Assembly (NCBI GenBank): GCA_018812355.1
Contig: JAHJDQ010000012.1
Coordinates: 1 to 19,093, forward strand
Length of the DNA stretch: 19,093 nt
Source of the DNA: Nanobdellota archaeon
GTDB lineage: Archaea > Nanobdellota > Nanobdellia > Woesearchaeales > GW2011-AR9
Direction: 5' to 3'
The position numbers were made by a program, and so were the translations under genes. Positions 10,846 to 16,813 of the stretch are shown here, one piece after another (positions within the stretch are counted from its first letter, which is position 1; every line of letters starts with the position of its first letter). Under the pieces are notes generated by a model. The model was given only the letters and a program-made list of their open reading frames with translations. It had not been told where the DNA came from and ran no database searches.

Positions 10846-13665
10846 TCACTTCTCTTTATCCCTCAAATGACTCTTCCAACGTACAATTGTATAATTGACT
10901 GGATTCCTAATCTTCTGACACAATCCATCAGGAAGACACATCCCTAGGTCCATATAGTAAGCCTCATTGTTACAGTTCGGCGGTAGTTTATCTCCTGGCT
11001 TAAAATGGTTCATTTGCCCTTTAATGTAAACTTCTCGTAAAGATTCCCGATTCTTTTCTTTGTTCCATTGTTGTAAATACACTTCAATCTCGTTCTTGCT
11101 CCAGCCAATCTTACCGAGAAAGTTCATTAAAATAAATACACTTCTTTTCCGGCCATCCTCAACTCCCTCTAGAATTTTCTTAATACACGGCGGAAAGAAT
11201 TCTTCTGTAATCGGCGATTCAACCTGAAACTGTTCATAATCCTTCTCGATTTCTCTTTCCTCTTCTAGTTTCACTTCAAAATCTAACGCTTGCATTAATA
11301 ATCTTCTTCCCGATTCTCCAGAAACATTTCTGTCTAAAAAAGTAAACATTGACGTTAACACTTTGTCTGGATGAGCCATCTCTTTTTCAAACTCCATCAC
11401 TTTATCCGGATCGATTGGCAAACTAACTAAAGCAGACTTTTCATGTAAAGAGTAAGGCATCCTGTACAAATGGCGAGATGAGATTAAAATACTGTCAACT
11501 TCAATAATAGACAAGGGATTAAAAACAGAATTATACTCATTTGAACCACATGGGCACAACGTTTTTTTCTGCTCTATTTTCTCCATTAAGATTGCACACT
11601 TAGTACATTTCATAAATTCGTTCTCGCCTTTAATTCTTTGCTCACAACGAGAACAAATAAACTCATTTGTATTTTCTTGACTTAATTTTATTTTTTGTTT
11701 ACATCTTAAACAGGTAGTAAGCAAAAATTCTCTTTCGCCGAATTTATTTTTAAGTTCATTTAGTCCAAAAGCATATTTGTTGTCAAATAATACTTTATTA
11801 TCTTTAATCATGATATAATTATTAGAAATCAAATCTAACAAATATAATGAAATCTTCTTAGGATAATCTGGGAACATATCTTTTGTTTTTTTACCAGCCA
11901 CTTCTTGCGGAAAAGCTTCAAAAGGAACTCCAATATGAAAGCCTTTATTTCCGGAATTATGTAATAAAATAGGATAACAACCACCAAAAAAACGTTCAGT
12001 TTTATCAACAGAAAGATCATAAACATCACATTCTTTATCCAAGGTAACCTTATTTATGGTTAATGTCATAATATCATTATGGAAAAGGTTACGATAATTC
12101 TTAATTATCTCTTTTGACTCGGAACTATATTCAACAGACTTGCAATTATCAAACCAATCCAATACTTTCTTTATTCTGTTAAAATTAGCAGATTTTTTCT
12201 TGAGCGTCATCTGTTCAGCACGATGATGATTAAACATTTTTGGTTTGATTTGATAATATACTTTTCTCAAGCCATCTATAGGAAAGAGTTTGCTTCTTGG
12301 ATGTGGAGAATATTTGTTTCTTTTTCTAAAAAACTCAGTATTGTTTAATTCAGATTTAGGAATATTTATTGAATAAACATGGCTGCCTTTAAATAAAGTA
12401 CCCTGTGGAAGAATATGTTCCTTAGACTGCTCCTCATTTATTGAACAGGAAATACCATGAAACTGACATATCCAAACCAGTTCTTTAATAAGTTGATGTG
12501 ACACTGATTTTGCAGTAATAGAATACTCCCCCAATTTGTATCCATCTCCACGTAGATATCCTAATAATAACTCTTCAAAACACTCTTTTGAAATTTTCCA
12601 TAAAAATGATGGAATATGTTTATTCTTTGCACCCCTCCCACAAGCTTTCTTGAAGAAGTAATACCATTCTTTTGAGTGAATTAAAACTTGGGTTGAATTC
12701 TTATTTGGATGTCTAAGAAAAATTTTTTTAGAAGTAATTTCTTTAAGTAGACTAATACATTCATTAATATATTTACTCTCATTACGATTAAAAGAAAAAC
12801 CAATTTGATGAATAGTTTTAGTTAAATGACCTTCCGCTAAGTAATAACCTAGCAAAAGCATTAGTTTTTTGGTAATTACTATTCTTCTCTTAATTATTTT
12901 TCTAAAGAATTTAAAGTCCCATTCAAAATAATGTGTTTTTGAAATTATCTTTTTAGTTTTTCTAAAAGTAATTAAATGATCTCCATCTTTTAATTCTTCT
13001 ACTTTCTTTTCAATAATTTTCGAGTGATCCCAAACAAAAACTGAATGATGTTTAGTTGCTTTAAGTGGATGCTGGGAATTTTTGTGGAAGATCTTGTAAA
13101 CTTTTTCTTTATGTTCTAAATATCCAGTTATTTTTGAAAAACAGACATAACCATTTTTATCGAGAGACAAAACTTCTCCTTTCTGATTATTTTTTAGCAT
13201 ATCAACAACTGTTCTAATTGAAAGAAGCTTAATCTCATGATCAATTTTAACTAGCACTGGGGTGTCTCCAGTAACACTAAATTTACATGAAATATCCTTC
13301 ACTTGATTATCCTTTAACGCTTTAATAAACAAATAAGCGGTTAATTTGGAAATCTCCCAATCTGGACAATCAATATCTAAAACTAAATCCCAACCAATCC
13401 GTAACTCATCTAAATCCTTCCGAGATAAATCACTGCTTAAACTTAACGGATTACTCCATAACTCTTCCGAAGCATGAAAAGAAGTTGTGTTTTGTAAGGC
13501 TAATTCCAAAACATCTCTTGGATAAGTTAACACATCTGGTCTTTTCCCAAAACCATCTGTATAACGCACACTCACTTCTTTATTACGGCCATGTTTAACC
13601 ATCTCATCCTGAATATCTTTCCTTTTATAGAACCTTAAACATATCCCTTTATCTAAACCACCCAT
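10846..13665 (-). CDS. priS: fused archaeal DNA primase PriS-PriL, interrupted by an intein
   Basis: 939-residue precursor; the mature protein would be 498 residues. It makes RNA primers for replication. The N-extein (1-129) has FGKRPDVLTYPRDV, SFHASEELW and the catalytic acidic motif DLVLDIDC (D97, D99). The C-extein resumes at S571 with SGNKGFHIGVPFEAFP, the nucleotide-binding SxH motif, then two zinc ribbons (C652/655/671/674 and C687/690/704/706), and ILISSRHLYRMPYSLHEKS, typical of PriS. Residues about 823-939 match the PriL C-terminal Fe-S domain with four Cys: FPPC827, LPPNC898, GMC910 and GLC916. No PriL N-terminal domain is evident. Single-chain PriS-PriL primases are known in Nanoarchaeum and other DPANN. 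The ATG at 13665 is 26.5 bases from TTTTAAAC. The symbol refers to the PriS part. Confidence 0.93.
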   Translation of the reverse strand: MGGLDKGICLRFYKRKDIQDEMVKHGRNKEVSVRYTDGFGKRPDVLTYPRDVLELALQNTTSFHASEELWSNPLSLSSDLSRKDLDELRIGWDLVLDIDCPDWEISKLTAYLFIKALKDNQVKDISCKFSVTGDTPVLVKIDHEIKLLSIRTVVDMLKNNQKGEVLSLDKNGYVCFSKITGYLEHKEKVYKIFHKNSQHPLKATKHHSVFVWDHSKIIEKKVEELKDGDHLITFRKTKKIISKTHYFEWDFKFFRKIIKRRIVITKKLMLLLGYYLAEGHLTKTIHQIGFSFNRNESKYINECISLLKEITSKKIFLRHPNKNSTQVLIHSKEWYYFFKKACGRGAKNKHIPSFLWKISKECFEELLLGYLRGDGYKLGEYSITAKSVSHQLIKELVWICQFHGISCSINEEQSKEHILPQGTLFKGSHVYSINIPKSELNNTEFFRKRNKYSPHPRSKLFPIDGLRKVYYQIKPKMFNHHRAEQMTLKKKSANFNRIKKVLDWFDNCKSVEYSSESKEIIKNYRNLFHNDIMTLTINKVTLDKECDVYDLSVDKTERFFGGCYPILLHNSGNKGFHIGVPFEAFPQEVAGKKTKDMFPDYPKKISLYLLDLISNNYIMIKDNKVLFDNKYAFGLNELKNKFGEREFLLTTCLRCKQKIKLSQENTNEFICSRCEQRIKGENEFMKCTKCAILMEKIEQKKTLCPCGSNEYNSVFNPLSIIEVDSILISSRHLYRMPYSLHEKSALVSLPIDPDKVMEFEKEMAHPDKVLTSMFTFLDRNVSGESGRRLLMQALDFEVKLEEEREIEKDYEQFQVESPITEEFFPPCIKKILEGVEDGRKRSVFILMNFLGKIGWSKNEIEVYLQQWNKEKNRESLREVYIKGQMNHFKPGDKLPPNCNNEAYYMDLGMCLPDGLCQKIRNPVNYTIVRWKSHLRDKEK
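11956..13278 (-). mobile_element. LAGLIDADG intein in the primase gene
   Basis: Precursor residues 130-570, 441 residues. It starts with Ser1 in SVTGDTPVLV (block A), has the T-x-x-H block B in LKATKHHSVFV (T204, H207), block F in DVYDLSVDKTERFF, and ends YPILLHN followed by Ser+1 of the C-extein. Removing it restores CKF-SGNKGFHIG, the exact family sequence. A homing endonuclease domain has two LAGLIDADG motifs: LLGYYLAEG (E278) and LLLGYLRGDG (D374), both with the acidic catalytic residue, so both splicing and DNA cleavage activity may be intact. The insertion point is in the most conserved nucleotide-binding motif, as is usual for inteins. Confidence 0.95.
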
Positions 13666-13687
13666 TTTAATTCTTGAGAGCGAGGTA

Positions 13688-13695
13688 GTTTAAAA
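13688..13695 (-). promoter_or_regulatory. TATA-like element of the primase gene
   Basis: TTTTAAAC on the minus strand, centred 26.5 bases before the ATG at 13665. No Shine-Dalgarno is evident, which fits a leaderless mRNA. Confidence 0.4.
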
Positions 13696-13765
13696 GAATT
13701 TTGTAAATAGAAAATTAACCACAACTTCTTAGCTTCATCTTGAAATTTTAATTTCTAGATGAGCC

Positions 13766-13785
13766 AAAAACTGTTTACAGTTTTT
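13766..13785 (-). terminator. hairpin/terminator over the rpoL stop codon
   Basis: On the minus strand AAAAACTG-TAAA-CAGTTTTT forms an 8-bp stem with the rpoL TAA stop in the loop, and its 3' arm ends in a U-run. It probably terminates rpoL transcription before the primase promoter. A second small palindrome, GAAATT/AATTTC at 13742-13755, follows in the same gap. Confidence 0.5.
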
Positions 13786-14044
13786 TAGCTTCCTTCTTAA
13801 ACTCTTCCGCTTTCTTTTTCAAAGCTTTCAGAGCAGAACTTAACGCTTTTCTGGGTTCAATTCCTTTTGTTTCAATTAAAAATTGAGGAACTCCAACTAA
13901 AGGATGATCGATTCGATAAGTAGCAATCTCTACACCTTTAACATTTCTTAATTCATCCTTCAAAACATTACAGAATGTATGTGTCTCTCCAGGTAACTCA
14001 AAAACTAGCTTGGTTTTACTTTCCTCAATAACTTTAAATTCCAT
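13775..14044 (-). CDS. rpoL: DNA-directed RNA polymerase subunit L (Rpo11)
   Basis: 89 residues, equivalent to eukaryotic Rpb11 and the second alpha-like subunit, which forms a heterodimer with RpoD. The family pattern is complete: ELPGETHTFCNVLKDEL, the central IATYRIDHPLVGVPQFLIET, and EPRKALSSALKALKKK in the C-terminal helix. It is separate from the main operon and has its own TATA box, with the ATG 27.5 bases downstream. A terminator-like hairpin covers the stop codon. Confidence 0.96.
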   Translation of the reverse strand: MEFKVIEESKTKLVFELPGETHTFCNVLKDELRNVKGVEIATYRIDHPLVGVPQFLIETKGIEPRKALSSALKALKKKAEEFKKEAKKL

Positions 14045-14067
14045 AATAACTCTATTTTGGGATTTTA

Positions 14068-14075
14068 TTTATAAA
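14068..14075 (-). promoter_or_regulatory. TATA box of rpoL
   Basis: TTTATAAA on the minus strand, centred 27.5 bases before the rpoL ATG. A leaderless transcript is predicted. Confidence 0.6.
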
Positions 14076-14149
14076 GTTTGCTATAAAAATTACTAAACTA
14101 AAATTAAAAAAGATTAAATAACTAATCCAAACAAGCGAAAACTAATCTC

Positions 14150-14221
14150 CATCTAAATAATTCCCCCCTTTCCCTCATCTAAAAGTAGTGCTAAAAAGGG
14201 AAAATTTTAAAACCATCTAAA
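14150..14221 (+). repeat. three spaced CATCTAAA repeats and a C-rich tract upstream of the HD gene
   Basis: CATCTAAA occurs at 14150-14157, 14176-14183 and 14214-14221, and the inverted form TTAGATG overlaps the ATG at 14231-14237. A C/T tract with six C in a row (about 14161-14175) lies between the first two copies, unusual in this AT-rich sequence. The copies flank the TATA-like element of the HD gene, so they could be operator half-sites; this is an inference from spacing only. Confidence 0.35.
14205..14212 (+). promoter_or_regulatory. TATA-like element of the HD-domain gene
   Basis: TTTTAAAA preceded by AGGGAAAA, a plausible BRE, centred 26.5 bases before the ATG at 14235. No Shine-Dalgarno is present. 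Confidence 0.4.
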
Positions 14222-14234
14222 ATATACCCCTTAG

Positions 14235-15425
14235 ATGAAAAAAAATAAGTATCAACTATCTCCAGAATATCTTAATTATAAAGAATCGGAGATTTGGGAG
14301 CCCTTAAATAAAATTGTTCCCGCTTCGCAACTTTTTCCTGAGACCCATCCTCTTTTTCTTTGCCTTTACCGTAAAATAAAAGAAGAATATAACCAGTTTC
14401 CTTTAAGAAAGAATGGTGAAGACCCTTTCCTTCATCCATTAAATACAGTTAATTTTCTAATTAAGGCTAAAGTTGATGATCCGATTACTTTATGTGCTGG
14501 TTTACTACACGATTTTGTTGAAGAAAATGTTGACTTGTATGAAAAAAAGCATCATCTCAAAAATGATGCTGCGGGAATAAAAATATTGGATCAGTATGAA
14601 GAAAAAGTGTTTAAAAGGTTAGAAGAAGATTTGAGAACTTTCTGCCAGAAAGAAAAAATTAATTTAACTTTTGTGAAGAAAGTTGTCAACGTCACTAAAA
14701 TCCTCACTCGGCATAAAAAACATCTTTATTACCGTTCGATCTCAGAAATATTTAACTGTAAAAATGAAAAAACTAAAGAACGGGCAATCCAAATTAAACT
14801 TGCCGACCGCATGCATAATATCCAAACTCTTTCCAGTTATAATGAAGAAAACAGAATTTATCAATGTTTCAAGAATTTGTTTATTCTAAATAATACTAAG
14901 CGCTACTTGTTAAACATCACAGAAAAAAAGAAACGAAAACAACTTTATTCCACAACAAAATTATTTAAGAAATGTTGTAAATCCACTTATGAATCTTTTC
15001 TTAATGTTTGCCATCTCTCTTTAATGCACAAGGTGGGAAGAATTAAGTCAATGTTACATTTAGCTTTTCGCAAGTATGCTTCAGAATATGGCGGCTTATG
15101 GGCAGTAACGAAAGTTAATCTTGATGAAAAACACTTAATGAGATTATTTCAAGGCATTATTCGCAAGTACGATTCCCGTTTACATTTAGAATTCGACCGT
15201 TTTAAGAAAATGGAAAATTACGAGATTGATTTTTGCCGCAAATATTTTGCTGATTTTAATTTTAATCAGAAACAACTCCAATCTTTAGTCTACTATAAAG
15301 ATGCTTATACCTTGAAAGAAATCGTTTTACGTTTATTATATAAACCAAAATATGTCATTTTTCGTTTTGGTTGTACAGAATTGTGTGTCAGAGGAAGAAT
15401 TTGTATGCGTGAAAGGATTAAGTAA
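14235..15425 (+). CDS. HD-domain phosphohydrolase, RelA/SpoT-hydrolase-like
   Basis: 396 residues. The N-terminal half matches the HD hydrolase domain of RelA/SpoT enzymes: FLHPLNTVNFL (H67), the AGLLHDFVEENVD motif (H92, D93, E96, E97), a FVKKVVNVTKIL segment equivalent to the V-x-G-V-T-K-L element, and IKLADRMHNIQTLS (D191). All four metal ligands are present, so it may hydrolyse (p)ppGpp or a related nucleotide; substrate is inferred from family only. The C-terminal ~190 residues are basic, rich in Lys, Phe and Tyr, and I do not recognise them; no synthetase, TGS or ACT domain is visible. It is convergent with the TatD gene and overlaps its end by eight bases. A possible functional link to the 457-residue protein at 2876 is speculative. 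Confidence 0.82.
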   Translation: MKKNKYQLSPEYLNYKESEIWEPLNKIVPASQLFPETHPLFLCLYRKIKEEYNQFPLRKNGEDPFLHPLNTVNFLIKAKVDDPITLCAGLLHDFVEENVDLYEKKHHLKNDAAGIKILDQYEEKVFKRLEEDLRTFCQKEKINLTFVKKVVNVTKILTRHKKHLYYRSISEIFNCKNEKTKERAIQIKLADRMHNIQTLSSYNEENRIYQCFKNLFILNNTKRYLLNITEKKKRKQLYSTTKLFKKCCKSTYESFLNVCHLSLMHKVGRIKSMLHLAFRKYASEYGGLWAVTKVNLDEKHLMRLFQGIIRKYDSRLHLEFDRFKKMENYEIDFCRKYFADFNFNQKQLQSLVYYKDAYTLKEIVLRLLYKPKYVIFRFGCTELCVRGRICMRERIK

Positions 15426-16209
15426 AAATTTTGATATAATTCTGCCAAATTTGCTCCACCACTTCTTTCTCAGAAATATTTTTAATCTCAGCAATTTTCT
15501 TAATTGTTTCTTTAACATAAGCCGGTTCATTTCTTTTATCTTTGAAAGGACTTAACCAAGGTGCATCCGTTTCCGTTAATAATTGTTTTAAAGGTGCTTT
15601 CTTGACTAAGGTCTGAAAACCAGACGACTTAACAATATGCGGCGGAATGGAAAAATAATAGCCTTGTTCAATTGCTTTTGTCATTAACGCTTTTCTTCCT
15701 GAGAAACAATGCATGATTACGGGGATTTCTCCATTAATCTCTTCTTCTAAGATATCCAAACATTCTTCTTCGGCTTTACGAGAATGAATCAAGATTGGTT
15801 TTTTAATTGCTTTCACAAACTTAATGATTTTACGAAAATTATCTTTTTGTTCCTGATGATGTTTTTCATCCCAATGAAAATCTAATCCTACTTCACCAAC
15901 AGCAACAATCTTATCTTTATTTTTTTTAATAAATTTAAACTCTTTCTCTAAATCAATTTTTCCAATGTGTCGTGGCAAACCAACTTCATCCACTCCTAAA
16001 CCTAAAGCATCAATCGGATAAATTCCTAAACTAACTTTAATCAGCGGATACTTCTCGGCTAATTTTAAAACTTCTTTATTCGCGGCAGGATTAACTCCCG
16101 AAACTATAATTACTTTCACTCCAACTTTCTTCGCTCTCTGCAACACTTTATCTAAATCATTTTTAAACAACTTATGGTTCAAATGACAATGGACATCTAC
16201 TAAGTTCAT
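15418..16209 (-). CDS. tatD: TatD-family metal-dependent DNase
   Basis: 263 residues of a TIM-barrel metallohydrolase; family members are 3'-5' DNases or repair nucleases in the cytoplasm. Metal ligands are visible: VDVHCHL (H7, H9), the Glu in AVGEVGLDFHW, the His in PILIHSRKAEEE, the His in VIMHCFSG, and the Asp in LLTETDAPWLSP. The ATG at 16209 is preferred over an in-frame TTG eight codons upstream because family proteins start just before the VDxHCHL motif, and TTTAAATT is centred 26.5 bases upstream of this ATG. The stop overlaps the end of the convergent HD gene. Confidence 0.93.
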   Translation of the reverse strand: MNLVDVHCHLNHKLFKNDLDKVLQRAKKVGVKVIIVSGVNPAANKEVLKLAEKYPLIKVSLGIYPIDALGLGVDEVGLPRHIGKIDLEKEFKFIKKNKDKIVAVGEVGLDFHWDEKHHQEQKDNFRKIIKFVKAIKKPILIHSRKAEEECLDILEEEINGEIPVIMHCFSGRKALMTKAIEQGYYFSIPPHIVKSSGFQTLVKKAPLKQLLTETDAPWLSPFKDKRNEPAYVKETIKKIAEIKNISEKEVVEQIWQNYIKIFT

Positions 16210-16231
16210 GATTGGACTTAAATCAATCTTC

Positions 16232-16239
16232 AATTTAAA
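16232..16239 (-). promoter_or_regulatory. TATA-like element of the TatD gene
   Basis: TTTAAATT on the minus strand, centred 26.5 bases before the ATG at 16209. It supports that start, because the alternative TTG at 16233 would lie inside the element. Confidence 0.4.
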
Positions 16240-16256
16240 GGTTTTGCTAAAAAAAG

Positions 16257-16264
16257 TTTAAAAA
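16257..16264 (+). promoter_or_regulatory. TATA-like element of the 134-residue gene
   Basis: TTTAAAAA centred 27.5 bases before the ATG at 16288, at the beginning of a long A-run. The A-run and the later T-run (16253-16280) form an A/T palindrome around GTGC, so the exact element is uncertain. Confidence 0.3.
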
Positions 16265-16287
16265 AAAAGTGCTTTTTTTAACTTCTT

Positions 16288-16692
16288 ATGGAAAATCCAT
16301 TTAACTTTTGTATAGGAAAATATCCTTGGAAAAGAGCGAGAAGAACTTTGGAAAGAACTTTGCTCGCTTTACCAGTTAATCTTGTTTACCAAGATTATTT
16401 CTTTCCTGAACTTAGAGTTTATCACCTTTCTGGAGATAATCAAACCAGAACTATAAAAATGACCCCCTTATTTAATCAAGAACCCACTCCAGAATTATTA
16501 AGAGTAAAGAAAGATAAAGACAAATTAACCTGGTTATGTCAAAACGATCCACAAGCAGAATTTCAATATGATGGAGAAAAAAATAAAGAACTAATTATTT
16601 TTAGGAGGACAGTTGCTGGTGTCTATGCACCACAATGGAATTTTTATATTAATCCCTGGTACTCCTTGATTACAAATAATGATTCTTTCTAA
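16288..16692 (+). CDS. uncharacterised 134-residue protein
   Basis: I do not recognise this protein. It is rich in aromatic residues and Pro, with alternating hydrophobic stretches (VNLVYQDYFFPELRVYHLSG, LIIFRRTVAGVYAPQWNFYI) that suggest a small beta-rich soluble domain. There are no transmembrane helices, no Cys-pair zinc site and no signal peptide. It lies between the divergent TatD gene and topA, all with their own TATA-like elements, so it is probably monocistronic. AATTTTATTTT after the stop codon may be its terminator. The coding call rests on an uninterrupted frame, an ATG at the leaderless distance and normal composition. Confidence 0.65.
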   Translation: MENPFNFCIGKYPWKRARRTLERTLLALPVNLVYQDYFFPELRVYHLSGDNQTRTIKMTPLFNQEPTPELLRVKKDKDKLTWLCQNDPQAEFQYDGEKNKELIIFRRTVAGVYAPQWNFYINPWYSLITNNDSF

Positions 16693-16711
16693 TTAAATTT
16701 TATTTTAACTA
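16693..16711 (+). terminator. T-rich terminator after the 134-residue gene
   Basis: The sequence after the TAA reads TTAAATTTTATTTTAACT, with two short T-runs in the orientation used by archaeal RNA polymerase. No hairpin is present. Confidence 0.35.
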
Positions 16712-16783
16712 AGAGAACATAAACATTTTCTAGTCAGTAAATCAAATTGTATTTTACTTCTTTCATTTTCAAAATCCAAACAT

Positions 16784-16791
16784 TTTTAAAA
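16784..16791 (+). promoter_or_regulatory. TATA-like element of topA
   Basis: TTTTAAAA centred 26.5 bases before the ATG at 16814, with no Shine-Dalgarno between. The rest of the 121-base gap contains only AT-rich sequence. Confidence 0.4.
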
Positions 16792-16813
16792 AATAGCCAA
16801 AATTACCACTAAG

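Noticed and set aside
11835..12029. Separate 64-residue hydrophobic protein inside the primase gene
   Set aside because: It is an alternative frame on the same strand across the intein/C-extein junction, which is fully explained by the primase frame.
16253..16280. A-run/T-run palindrome between the TatD and 134-residue genes as a terminator
   Set aside because: Both flanking genes are divergent and start here, so there is no transcript to end; it is more likely a low-complexity promoter region.
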